NCBI GenBank assembly: GCA_037447655.1
Contig: JBBHKE010003476.1
Span: 1 to 35,868, forward strand
DNA length: 35,868 nt
Direction: 5' to 3'
Source: Zygnema cylindricum
Lineage: Eukaryota > Streptophyta > Zygnematophyceae > Zygnematales > Zygnemataceae
The first letter of the stretch is position 1. Every line of letters begins with the position of its first letter. Below, one piece after another: positions 9,741 to 19,726 of this stretch. Under the pieces are notes generated by a model. The model was given only the letters and a program-made list of their open reading frames with translations, was not told where the DNA came from and ran no database searches. Position numbers and translations under genes: made by a program.

Positions 9741-10708
9741 TGAAACAGGATCTCCTACCTCTAAGAAAATCCCATTACTACAAACAATTCCAACCACACA
9801 TTCCACACATTGGAAAACACACATCCACATTTGACAACACTCACATAAGGATAAACTTTAAATTAGAAGAAGCTTCTGTCCACATAACATTAGCTTGGTC
9901 TCTTGCCCTCGTGGCTCAACCCTTCATTTTAAAGTATTTTCCACTACTCTCCACTCTTAATAATTCTATCTCTTAACTACTAAAACACTATTTAGTTAGT
10001 AAGAGATTTCAATGCAAAATGCCTTTTCTCCAATTTGGTATTAATCGCTCAGGACCAAGATCAGCCGGAATTTCCACAAACTTTTCCAAAGGAAAAGATG
10101 TCTACTCTCCTCTTACACTTCTCCATTTATCCATCATCGCCTTGGACTCGCCAGGCCAGAGTCAAAGCTCCGTTTGAACAGGCTTTTACCTGGGCCAATC
10201 ATTGATCAGCAAGGACTCGGACTGACCAATGCAAAAACGTGCGAAATCTCTTACTAACTACTTAGCACTTTATTAACCAATCAAACGCTACGTTTCACTA
10301 CGTAACATTTACGTGCAAAAGCGCGCGCCAAACGAAACGCGACTTCGCACGATCATGAGTCACAAATTTCGCACGTGAAACTTCCTACGAAATTCCCTTA
10401 AGTGAAAGTGACGTTTCGTAATAAAAATTGTACGAAACGAAGTACCATGCATACTGAACGTTTCATTAGAACTTTATGAAACGTTCACGCGAAATTTCGG
10501 TACTAATTTGACCCTTAACCCGTTTCAATGATACCCACCTGTTATTTAGACCCCGCACTGCCACCTAAGTGCACCCATAGCTATAACTTTTGAAATATAA
10601 CTCCAAATCGCGTGATTCTTTCGCGAACGTCTACCAAATTTAGTAATCTATAATCATAACTCCTAAATACCCTTTTATAAACAAGTTCGATCCGCTATTA
10701 CTTTTACA
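9741..10708 (-). repeat. 5' LTR of the Ty3/Gypsy element
   Basis: Matches 2928-3896 with roughly 20 differences, including two single-base indels. Its termini are TGAAAC and TTTTACA, so it has lost the perfect 6-bp terminal symmetry seen in the other LTR. The 11-bp hairpin is conserved (10456-10466 with 10476-10486), as are the TATA-like TTATAAAAGGG near 10670-10683 and the GAAACG words. Confidence 0.95.
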
Positions 10709-10713
10709 GAGAG
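10709..10713. repeat. Target site duplication GAGAG, right copy
   Basis: GAGAG follows the right LTR end (TTTTACA) and matches 2923-2927, marking the other side of the integration site. Confidence 0.9.
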
Positions 10714-11130
10714 GTACCTAAATTTCACTAAGTTCTGGTCTGCCTACTTACGACTGCCTACTACTAAACCCTAGTCCAATAGAAGCACTATATAATACAA
10801 GAAGGTACACTATGCGATGTACTTATTGTACGGCTATTGTACGACATGGCTTTCAAAGTGACGCTTGTCAAAACGGGAGCCATGGTTCCTCCTCCCATCT
10901 TCTCTGGTATCCAATAGTATGGTGCCACGTGGCGTCGCGTGACGCTATCCCCAAAGGCCGCCGAAAGTTTATTGCGGGTGGCGGCTGCAATTGTGGCCGT
11001 CCGATCATTTGTATTTATGCGGCTTCGATTCGCTTCCATGCATGAATTGATTAATGCGTGTTTTCGTTAGTATGCTGCAAATTCTTATGTTTAACAAATA
11101 GATGAATATGCGTGAAATGTTATACGTATA
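10714..11130. other. Intergenic; GC-richer patch, no recognised gene
   Basis: Two overlapping opposite-strand frames of about 80 codons cover 10788-11045 in a locally GC-rich segment preceded by TATATAAT near 10789. Neither resembles a known family, and neither can be favoured over the other. The rest is AT-rich. Confidence 0.25.
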
Positions 11131-11137
11131 TTTTTTT

Positions 11138-11330
11138 GCTAGTGCCTTGATGGATAAGGCTTAGGTCTAAATAGTAGTCTGTAGACCCCAGTTCAAACCC
11201 AGTTCAAATCCAGCCAGAGGCAGTATTTTGCTACAAATAGTAAAATACCTTCTATTTCATTCTTCCTCCTAAATGTCGCGGCAGCCATGGCGTGCCTTTG
11301 GTTCTCTCTCTCTCTCTCTCTCTCTCTTTA
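11138..11330 (+). mobile_element. Candidate tRNA-derived SINE
   Basis: TAGTGCCTTGATGGATAAGGC (11140-11160) resembles a tRNA A-box region, particularly tRNA-Arg. GGTCT/AGACC (11164-11168 and 11183-11187) can form an anticodon-like stem. GTTCAAATCC (11202-11211) fits the RNA polymerase III B-box consensus. A partial duplicate, GTTCAAACCC, precedes it. A non-tRNA body and a (TC)n run follow. The acceptor stem is not complementary, so it is not a functional tRNA. Target duplications were not identified. Confidence 0.4.
11302..11327. repeat. (TC)n microsatellite
   Basis: About 13 uninterrupted CT/TC dinucleotides. Located at the possible 3' end of the SINE-like unit. Confidence 0.9.
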
Positions 11331-12981
11331 CATTCTAAATAAAATATAGAAGTGAATTATTAATTACCTCTTTTCAACACGGCGTAGTACGGAGCGGTCT
11401 GGATTTTTGTAAACAACGTCAATTTTTATCGATGGAACTTCACCCTAAGCGAGCAAAACATAAATTTTAATTTATACATCTAACACTAATTTGGATACAC
11501 ATTCCCATATTGTAACCGTTACGACCTTTTTTCACATTGTCGACATTTTAACATGTGAGAACTCGATTTTTCCTTGTCTTTCTTGCTCGTAATCAAATTT
11601 GTAAGCATTTTCCATTGTGGATGCACTTACTTTCCCGTGTCGACGCCATTATCAAACACGTTTTATGTAGTCCGTACGATGTAACGAGTTCATTAGTACG
11701 GATGAAAACATCTTGTACACTACACAATTTAAAAAAAAAAAAAAAAAATAATAATAAACACTGAGCAAACAATACTTATATACTGTAAAGGAAAAAAAAT
11801 ATTAATTATGTTTAGGTTCGCAGACCAAAATTTAGGGGCGTCGAATTTGTGTTATTAACATTTGTACTTATGCAATATGTAAAAATTACCGAATGAGGGT
11901 CATATCAAACGTTTGATGTCCCCTTTTATCAGTATGATATTACGATGTTGAACCAAAATTCAACGAATTATGAAATGTGGCCGTTGCAAATTGACAATAA
12001 TTTTCATCATTATGCAATATGTTTTGTTGATTCATGCCACGTAAATGATTGACAAATGATTTGAGATTTTCATTGTGAGCTATTTATTTTTAAACAATGA
12101 AAGTACAAAACATGCTTAAAATGGAAAATTGTTGACCACCATTAAAGGTTATAGATAAAAAATCTCATAAAGACTAAAAACTACACCGTGAATTGATATT
12201 GGTGTGAATAAAATTTGAACGTAAAAACTAAAATAGTGTCATTAAGTTTATTTTGAGTTCGGGCCTAATGCCACAAAAAAATAACCCTATTTATACATTT
12301 TAAGATTAATTTGGATACAAATTCCTTTATCGTAGTCCATGTAATATGTGTTCACATAGTCAACGTTTGAACATGTGAGAATAGGGTCGAGTAAATCGTC
12401 GCTGTCTTTGTTATTGATATTCAAATTTGTGTGCGTTTTTTTGCTCACCAACCCGTGTCGCTGTTTGACAGATAATCTTCACTAAAACTTGAAGTAACAA
12501 TATTGACTTACCGCTACATGGGAACACACACTTACCCTCTCGGGAATCGTTTACTTCATAAAGTTTCCTGGGTTGGTTTACGTACATTTTGCCTAAAAAC
12601 TATACGATTTAACCCTCAACATGAGGGCAAATTTCTTCGAATGTAATTATCCTGTCAAAATACTTTAAAACTTGTCCATTTTTTAAACAAAAGTACTAAT
12701 TTCTATACAAATCAAATAACTCTAATCAATGGGCAATAGCCAATTATTGAGAACTGCCAACTGTGTTTCATTTACCGCGCTGTCACGCGTTTACATGTCA
12801 TTCCATAATCCGTACAGCCTACGCGGCTCCTGTCCGAATCGTGAGCCAAATGTGTTCGTACATTCTTATGTGTACGATCTAATTTTGTAATTGTACGACT
12901 GACTTGTCGACCAAGCCCGTGTGGCAAGCCTCCATGTACAGGTAAACCGTAGTTAATTAAGTTTCATGTAATCTTTTTGTG
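11331..12981. other. AT-rich intergenic DNA with a degenerate direct duplication
   Basis: No gene is recognised. Segments at about 11482-11650 and 12298-12465 align imperfectly: both contain TAATTTGGATACA, a long A/T stretch, AACATGTGAGAA and CCCGTGTCG in the same order. This suggests an old duplicated element. The stretch from about 12182 (CTACACCGTGAATTGATATTGG) shares its opening with 17546, 29144 and, inverted, 33677-33700, and probably marks the end of a dispersed miniature element. Confidence 0.4.
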
Positions 12982-12989
12982 GTTTATGT
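12982..12989. repeat. 8-bp target duplication GTTTATGT, first copy
   Basis: Directly precedes the terminal repeat CATAGTTC of the first hAT-like copy. The same 8 bp recurs at 14736-14743 and 15754-15761. Confidence 0.85.
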
Positions 12990-14735
12990 CATAGTTCAAA
13001 AGTAGGTGAAAGTACGCCTATACAATACGCGTATTGTACGCAAAACATACAAAATGACCTAAAGACCCATATTGTATTGGCCGCAAAATGCAAAAAAAAT
13101 AGTAACAGGGTTGAGTTGCACATAAATCGATAGAGAATTAAACGTCATGTATAAATTTTGAAAAACATTCAGACAAAATTTATTATTTTTGTGAGTTTTG
13201 AGGTACTTTTTATTTAAACCGTCAGATTTGGACGATTTGACGGTCGCTGATCAAAGTAGAGAAGATCACATGAAAAGCCCATAACACAATTTACGATAGG
13301 ACAATCTGTCATATTAGCGTCTGCAATTTTGAAGGCCACACTAAATAAAACCTCAAATTGACCAACCAAGCGGTATGGGGATAAAACATAGGAATTGATC
13401 ATGATAGTGACTGTTTTGGTTGCGCATAGTCAATTACGTCACTTTGTCAAAACTACACGTTTGACATACATATTGGTACAAATGAAGTACCGTTGAGTAC
13501 AAATTTGACGGTCTATCGGTTGGACAACTTTGACTTTCAAAATATTGTTTCAACCGCTTAAAATTTTGCAGCGCTTGCGGACGTCGACTGTCATAATAAA
13601 ATTAGCAATTCACAAGGTCGGCGAACGTTTACAATAACAAAACTGCGGCAACCACATGTAAAGAAAGGTGTTGCAGACAGTCACTTTTTGTCTTTACGTG
13701 AGCTCTACGGTAAGAACACTTAGCCGCAAAATTGAAATTTAATTGTCTAAGCGTTAAATTGAACTTAAGCGCAAAGTGAAACGAAACCTCTTTAAACTAA
13801 AGTACTGTAAGTCCTGTACGGAAGTATTAAAACGCACAAAACGAAATAAACTTTGTACACTATAGCAAAACGAACCGGCGTAAAAATATCAATTGATATT
13901 AAATGAAAAAAAATGCGCGTCGTCACGCGCGACGAAATCGAGCCACAATATCTACGAATCAACATTCTTACATTGACAGCAAAATTTCATTTCGTGGGTT
14001 TTTATATTTTTGTACAAAAATTACAATATTGTATTTCAGTTTAGTTTAAAGAGGTTTCGTTTCACTTTGCGTCTAAGTTTAATGTAACGCTTAGACGATT
14101 AAATTTAAATTTTGCGGCTGTGCTATCACCGTGGAGCTCACATAACGACAAAAAGTGACTGTCTGCAACACTTTTATTTACATGCGGTTGCCGCAGTTTT
14201 GTTACTGTAAACGTTCGCCGGCCGTGTGAGTTGCTAATTTTATTATGACGATCGACATCCGCAAGCGCGGCAAAATTTTAAGCGGTTGAAACAATATTTT
14301 GAAGGTCAAAGTTGTCCAACCGATTAAACGTCAAATTTGTACTCAACGGTACTTTATTTGTACCAATGTGTACTTAAAAAGTACAATTTTTGACAAAGTG
14401 ACGTAAGTGAGTGTGCGCAACCAAAACTGTCACTATCATGATCAATTCCCAAAAAATATTCCACACTGCCAAATATACCGCGGTTTTTTTGCCGTCCGCG
14501 GTTTTTTTTTTCCCGGTTTTTTTTCCCGCGTAATGTCATCCTAAGCCGTGTCAGTTTGCTAAAAAAAATCGTTCGGCGGCGTGCGCTGTACTCTGATCAT
14601 ATGTCAGATTCGTACGTTCGTACAGGGGTGTTCACAACGCACACGCATACAGTATTCCCACTCTGCGCGAGTTTTGTGCCAAGATTTGTGCGCCTACCAA
14701 AGGCCTACCATAAAAACGCCTACTTTTGAACTATG
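12990..14735 (+). mobile_element. hAT-like non-autonomous element, copy 1 (with nested foldback)
   Basis: Begins CATAGTTCAAAAGTAGG and ends with the inverted match CCTACTTTTGAACTATG-like sequence (…ACGCCTACTTTTGAACTATG). Flanked by GTTTATGT on both sides. The 8-bp target duplication and a terminal repeat beginning CA fit the hAT superfamily. The body is non-coding. Near the left end is a subterminal set of inverted TACAATA/TATTGTA words. A 1-kb foldback occupies 13391-14449. Compared with copy 2, the segment to its right is shortened. Confidence 0.85.
13391..14449. mobile_element. Nested foldback element, ~410-bp inverted arms
   Basis: GGAATTGATCATGATAG at 13391 is mirrored by CTATCATGATCAATTCC ending at 14449. 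The arms (about 13391-13800 and 14041-14449) remain alignable throughout with substitutions and small gaps; for example, both carry AGAGGTTTCGTTTCACTTTGCG in opposite orientation near the centre. The ~240-bp loop is non-coding. Copies 2 and 4 of the host element run straight through this site, which shows it is an insertion. No clear target duplication is seen. Confidence 0.85.
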
Positions 14736-14743
14736 GTTTATGT
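14736..14743. repeat. 8-bp target duplication GTTTATGT, shared middle copy
   Basis: Sits between the right end of copy 1 and the left end of copy 2 and matches both outer flanks. Confidence 0.85.
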
Positions 14744-15753
14744 CCTAGTTCAAAAGTAGGTGACCGTACGCCCATACAATATACCTATTCTACGCAAACA
14801 TACAGTATGCCCTTAAGACCCATATTGTATTGGCCGCAAAATGAAATAAAATAGGATCAGGGTTGAGTTGCACATCGATCGATAGAGAATTAAACGACAT
14901 GTCTAAATCTTGAAAAAAAATCGGACAAAGCAAAATATTTTTGTGAGTTTTGACAGAATTTTTATTTAAACCGTCAAATTTTGACGATCTGACGGTCGTT
15001 GATCAAAGTAGGCGATTTAAGAAGATCACATGAAAAGCCCATAACACATCTTACGAAATGACAATCTGTCATATCAGCTTATGCAATTTTGAGGGCCACA
15101 CTAAATAAAGCCTCAAATTGACCAACCACGCAGTATGGGACGATAACAAAAAAAAAATTACCACATTGCCAAAAAAAATACCAAAACCTACGGACCAACC
15201 CCGTTGGCGTTCACACGGTCGAAACGCGGTTGTCAGACGAATATGTGTGAACGGGATTTTTTACGACATGGTTTTTTTCCCTTTTTGGAACGCACATTCT
15301 CATGCGTCCGCGGTTACTACAACTAATTTATTGTATTTTTTAACTTAAAAAGATACATTTATGTACGGTCTGACACTGACCGGACACCACTCTATTTAAG
15401 CGACAACGTACTTTCATTTTTTACGGTACTTGGAAAATAGCCCTAATTAGAGTAATGAAAAATATACAATAAACTACGCTATTTGAGAATTTTCCCGGTT
15501 TTTTTTTTTTTCCCGGTTTTTTTTTTTTCCCGGTTTTTTTTCCCACGGAATGTCATCCTACGCCGTGTCAGTTCGCTAAAAAATTCCGTCCGGCGGCGTG
15601 CGCTGTACTTTGATCTTACGTCAGATTCGGACGTTCGTACAGGAAGTGTGCACTACGCACACACATACAGTGTGCCTACGTTGCGCGAGTTTTGTGCAAA
15701 GTTTTGTGCGCCTACCAAAGGCCTACCATAAAAAAGCCTACTTTTGAACTATT
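14744..15753 (+). mobile_element. hAT-like non-autonomous element, copy 2 (tandem)
   Basis: Begins CCTAGTTCAAAAGTAGG and ends GCCTACTTTTGAACTATT, each with one base changed from the family terminus. Flanked by GTTTATGT at 14736-14743 and 15754-15761. The body shares most of its length with copy 4 at 29876, including a GTACGGTCTGAC segment and triplicated CCCGG-T(n) runs near 15493-15541. No transposase frame is present, so it would need a transposase in trans. Confidence 0.88.
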
Positions 15754-15761
15754 GTTTATGT
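15754..15761. repeat. 8-bp target duplication GTTTATGT, third copy
   Basis: Follows the right end of copy 2 and equals 12982-12989 and 14736-14743. Confidence 0.85.
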
Positions 15762-16535
15762 ACATTTTCTGTATATCTTTGATCCGCCGCGCCATAAGTT
15801 CGTACGGTTATTGTACCTTCTGACTGGCTAACTTCAGCCAGTACAGATATGGTAAGGATTTATTGCCGGCCACGGATGTACTAAAAAAATACGACAAAAA
15901 CGTTCTCAGATATCGCTAATTTGTCCTCCACTGTAACTACTGTAGCTCTGACGAGAAACGTTTCGGCTACCTTTTTAATAAGCTTGTGGACAGGAATGAA
16001 AGTCAAAATCTTTGTCAGCGGCGGCTCGATGTCTTATTTGTGACAAGGATAAACGGACAAAAAACTGTCTATTTTTTGGACTTACCTGCCGTAAGAAGAC
16101 GACAAAATAAGATTTGGCGGCCAATCCATGACCGCAAGTGGACAAAAAGTCTTAGATATATGGACTACATTTGTTTTGGGGGGGAGATGAGAAATCTTGC
16201 GAGTCTTTAATTACTGTTCCCATCTCATTGTCCACAACACGTCAAATCGTACGATAGACGTACTTTCTTTCTAAGAAAAATCCAAAAAGGACATTTCTCC
16301 GGCATTAGCGGATGAAATCCCGAAACTTTGTCGGTGCACAAAAGAGGTTTTTGAAAGGGCGATGGTTTGATGTGCGCAGTGGACCTTGAAAAAAAAGGCT
16401 GTGAAATTAACAAGAGGCTGTAAATTTAAATGTACTCTCTTTTTAATAATAGGCCAAACGGCGAGCACTTCGTTAATTTTGTCGTATGTAGGAATGGGTT
16501 CCATAACACAATTTTGGTCAATTATTTGTTTGGGA
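15762..16535. other. Intergenic DNA between repeats; no recognised gene
   Basis: A plus frame of 74 codons (15986-16210) and overlapping minus frames (16225-16546) are hydrophilic or mixed but match nothing known to me. Both may be chance. No repeats were identified. Confidence 0.2.
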
Positions 16536-16847
16536 AGGAAAAGCATAGTTCAAAAGTAGGCGTTTTTATGGTAGGCCTTTGGTCGGCGCCTTTATCGTAA
16601 GTTGTGTTATGGGCTTTTCATGTGATCTTCTTAGATCGCTACTTTGATCAGCGACCGTCCGATCGTCCGAATTTGACGGTGTAAATAAAAGTTTTTGGTC
16701 TGAATCTTTTAATTGGTCCAATTTTTGGTCCGAATGTTTTAATTGGTCCGAATACAATATGGGTCTTAAGGTCATATTGTATGTTTTGCATACAATAGGC
16801 ATATTGTATGGGCCTACTTTCACCCACTTTTGAACTATGAGGAAAAG
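16536..16847. repeat. 8-bp target duplications AGGAAAAG around copy 3
   Basis: AGGAAAAG at 16536-16543 and again at 16840-16847, directly outside the two termini of the short hAT-like copy. Confidence 0.9.
16544..16839 (-). mobile_element. hAT-like MITE, copy 3 (296 bp, internally deleted)
   Basis: Both ends carry the family terminus (CATAGTTCAAAAGTAGG on the left, CCCACTTTTGAACTATG on the right), with a perfect 8-bp AGGAAAAG target duplication. It lies in the opposite orientation to copies 1, 2 and 4. Its right part matches their left end (ACAATATG, TATTGTA words, CCCATATTG in inverse), and its left part matches their right end (GGCCTACCATAAAAACGCC in inverse). The middle is missing, as in a classical deletion-derivative MITE. 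Confidence 0.92.
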
Positions 16848-16882
16848 TGCTCGCACGCCGGTTAACTTTTTAAGCTAACAGT

Positions 16883-17075
16883 GGATTCCGTAACAGAGGG
16901 ACTACGTAACAGAGGTATTCCGTAACAGTGGCATTCCGTAACAGAGGGACTCCGTTACAGTAGGATTCCGTAATGGAGGGGCTCCGTAACAGAGGGATTC
17001 CGTAACAAAGATGTCACATAACAGAGGGATACCGTAACAGAGGGATTCCATACCAGAGGGATTCCCGTTACAAAG
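16883..17075. repeat. 16-bp minisatellite, 12 units
   Basis: Twelve consecutive units of consensus GATTCCGTAACAGAGG, each differing by 0-6 bases, with a total length of 193 bp and only one extra base. The period of 16 is not a multiple of three, so coding use is unlikely. It is not a CRISPR: units are contiguous with no spacers. Confidence 0.92.
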
Positions 17076-18227
17076 GACAACTCCCCTGATTTGGAGAATT
17101 TTGCCTAAGGACCAGTGACTGTAAACCGCGCAAGGCAGGCAAATCTGATTGGATGCTGATCGTGGAGACTAGGTATGACAGGCTAGGACCCTTGGTCTGA
17201 TAAAATTCGATTATAGGCCTGATGCCAAATATTTGCTGGTTATATATATAGAACTTCTGGGACAAGGGCCCCATCGGGCCAATTTTCAGGTCATTTCACG
17301 ACCGGTTTGTACGGTTGGCGACTAACGACCGTCCGATAATATTCGTACGGAAATAATCACCAGATGAGTCCAAAAATGACCTGGCGCTGGAGGGCTCTAG
17401 AGTACATTTCTGTACTTTAGCCCTCTCGGCTGATGCCACCTGTTCACACGACGTCTTGTTTTTTCTTTTTTTAAAGTTTTTGTGATATTTTTATCGGCCG
17501 TACTATTTGTCGCTTCTGCTACCAGTACGGCATACGGAAGATATACTACACCGTGAATCGTTATTAGCGTACTGTACGCTATATCGGCACCCCAAAACAT
17601 TGACATTGATACACGAAATACAGTGATTAAATCTAATTTATCTTTGACATTAAATGCGGTACTTGTAAATTAGCGTCAATGGTATGACCGTACTGAATGC
17701 ATGAATAGTGTGGTGTACGGAAGTAGTTTGATAGTACAACAGTGTACTTCTTTACCGAAATCCGTACGGAATTTGTGGTTATCTTATGTCGGTCGCATAC
17801 ATAGCTGCGCTTACAAAAATTGTTGAGTGGAGTTTGCAAAATAAACGTTCGCATACATTCAGATGTTCGTTTTTGTGTGTTATAGTGTGAACGAATAACA
17901 TGTGCACATGGTAAAAACTGTCCAAGTTACGTAAGCGTAATGTTGCGTACTTACACATGTTCATCGTCGCGTTAGAGTTAAGTATAATACGTTGTCCATT
18001 TAACTCTATTTGAGATATTGTAAAATTAGTAGAGTATATGTTTACACTATTACAGGGTCAAAAAGAAACATAACGGTAATACCAGACCTTTAAACCAAAG
18101 AGACGCTTATTAGAGTTAAGTTTGACCCTAAAATGGGTAATGCTTCACAAAACGACAACAAATTACTGTCACATTGTAAAAATATTAGAGTAAAGTTACA
18201 AAATTTAGGATTGAAGAAAAGCGGCGC
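17076..18227. other. AT-rich intergenic DNA with dispersed-repeat fragments
   Basis: No gene is recognised. CTACACCGTGAATCGTTATTAGCGT at 17543 matches the ends of repeats near 12182 and 33677 (inverted). AATAGTGTGGTGTACGG near 17703-17717 matches 33312-33328. These two words may be the two ends of one miniature element family. TTAGAGTTAAG occurs at 17972, 18112 and, as a variant, 18184. Confidence 0.3.
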
Positions 18228-18449
18228 CTAAAAAACGGCAATTGATATCAAACCAACGGCAAATGCGGAGAGAACACAAAAAAAAAGATTTTGTGTTCTG
18301 ACTAATCCCCACCACATCTTCGTCCTCTGGTGGGTGAATTCAGAATCTCGCAGAGCCATTTTCACATGACGTCGCCATTTTTTCGGCAAGATACGGATCG
18401 TCTCCCCGCCGCCTCGCTGAGTCTCGCGACATCCATCCACTCCGTACCT

Positions 18450-18488
18450 CTTTTTAGGGTTTACAGCAGTATTAGGGTACACAACAAT
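18450..18488 (+). promoter_or_regulatory. Possible promoter/5' UTR of the zinc-finger gene
   Basis: CTTTTTAGGGTTTACA near 18450-18465 and TTAGGGTAC near 18472 resemble telo-box-type motifs known in plant promoters. They lie 25-40 bp before the candidate start codon at 18489. Function is inferred from position only. Confidence 0.2.
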
Positions 18489-18540
18489 ATGCCGAAACAA
18501 CAAGAGGAATCGCGCCATTACCGTAGCTATAAATTACAGG
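18489..18540 (+). CDS. Candidate first coding exon of the GPATCH8/ZNF804-type gene
   Basis: An ATG with A at -3 opens a short hydrophilic frame, MPKQQEESRHYRSYKLQG, which then meets a TGA at 18546-18548. Ending the exon at 18540 (intron starting GTTTATG) gives phase 1, exactly what the next certain exon (21580) needs. However, that donor is weak, and a much better donor (GTAAGTG at 18560) lies just past the stop in another frame. Joined directly to 21580 the protein would lack the core of a G-patch. Either a G-patch exon is missing here, or a frameshift has damaged this exon, or the exon is not real. Confidence 0.3.
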
Positions 18541-18561
18541 GTTTATGAACGGTTTTTGGGT

Positions 18562-19720
18562 AAGTGCGCATTTCACCATGTTTTTTCATATGGGTTTTTA
18601 CCCTCTACCTTATTATTCTTCCTCCTTTTTCATTCTCTATCTCTTGTTATCCCTTTACCTCTTCATTTTCGCATTGTCTATCTCTCACATTCTTTCCCAT
18701 TTCATTTGCTTACCTTTCTCCCTCTTTCTCTTCTCCCCTCTCTCGCTCACTCATTTTGTCCCATACCCTTTCTCTATTCTTCTCTCTCATTCCCTTCTTC
18801 TCACTATTCCGTCTCTCTTTGTCCGTCATATTTCTCGTTTTATTAGTTGAGTCCATATACCCCCAACTAATCCGTTATCTTCCTCTCTCTTTCGTATGTA
18901 AAACTGTCATCTTTGATCAACTTCTATACGACGGCCGTTGTATTGGGGAGCATCCTACGGCAACATGTGATCGTAGGGAAGAAGAAAGCATCATTTTGAA
19001 GTGTTGGACAGGATGAAGGTTTCGAGAGTAAACCTTGAGGAGCTTTGCATAGATCTGTATTTGTCGTCACCGATCGTTGCTAATTAGTTAGTGTGTGTAA
19101 TATTACCAAATTGTTAAATTATTTTTAAGGGGATTTCCGAGCTAGAGGTAGAAACGTTAAGAATTATGTTAGTACATAGAGCTTTGTTGAATATTGTTGA
19201 TTGATAGGCCTATATATTTTGATTTAGTTTAACGTTGTGAAAACGATATCATCGTGAAATATACAAATTTTGTATTTTTTTTCTCATTGTTGTTAATCAA
19301 TGATTTTATTAGTGTCAACTTAGTATATATATTTTTATTAATAATGTGTTTTTTTAATAGCTTTCATGTTGTACCGATGACTTTTTCGCATTGGAATATA
19401 TGAAATCTCGGTGTCTTTTCGTTTGTGTATCACCTGAATACGTTGAAAATATGCATTATTCTTTCTTATCATCGCGTATATTACTTGAATTTTGCTTTTC
19501 CTACATGGAAGATTTTGCTTTCATCATTCAATCCAGTTTTTATGGTTTCAGCCTTGTCAAAATTGTTTTTTTTGCCATGGTAAAAAACTTCTTACTTGTA
19601 CAGAGCTTTAATAATCTCCACCTAATATGTAAATTGACGGTTCACGGACCAGCGACGAACCAAACTCGCAGCTGTAAAGCCATGCGATCAGACAAACAAC
19701 TTTACAATGAATTCCATGAT
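18562..19720. other. Probable intron: pyrimidine-rich then AT-rich
   Basis: 18600-18850 is almost pure C/T on the plus strand and yields long overlapping frames that are artefacts of composition. The rest has no recognisable exon. All TGG codons up to 21579 were read for a G-patch-like G-W-x(2)-G-x-G-L-G pattern, and none was found. Confidence 0.4.
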
Positions 19721-19726
19721 TTGCAT

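Larger units (their letters stand above)
2928..10708 (-). mobile_element. Full-length Ty3/Gypsy chromovirus LTR retrotransposon
   Basis: Two near-identical direct repeats (2928-3896 and 9741-10708) bound the element, and the 5-bp sequence GAGAG flanks it on both sides (2923-2927 and 10709-10713), the usual target duplication for Ty3-type integrases. In the minus-strand sense the order is 5' LTR, primer-binding site, a ~760-bp leader, gag, pol, polypurine tract, 3' LTR. Protease, RT, RNase H, integrase and a C-terminal chromodomain-like segment in that order define the Ty3/Gypsy chromovirus lineage. The LTRs differ at roughly 20 positions by eye (about 2%), so the insertion is fairly young. 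Gag and pol frames are long and have no internal stop. The gag tail appears to carry one small deletion that separates it from the frameshift signal, so this copy may be unable to make Gag-Pol without help. Confidence 0.96.

Noticed and set aside
11138-11215. Functional tRNA gene
   Set aside because: A- and B-box-like motifs are present, but there is no complementary acceptor stem and the B-box region is duplicated.
16883-17075. Possible CRISPR array
   Set aside because: Units are contiguous without unique spacers, the genome is eukaryotic, and no cas genes are present.
18998-19015. ILKCWTG as a remnant of the G-patch core
   Set aside because: It resembles the L-x-K-x-G-W-x-x-G pattern only loosely, is followed at once by a stop and lacks the G-L-G part.
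18545-19016. Three overlapping plus frames of 96-150 codons
   Set aside because: Driven by a C/T-rich stretch that fits an intron; no protein similarity.
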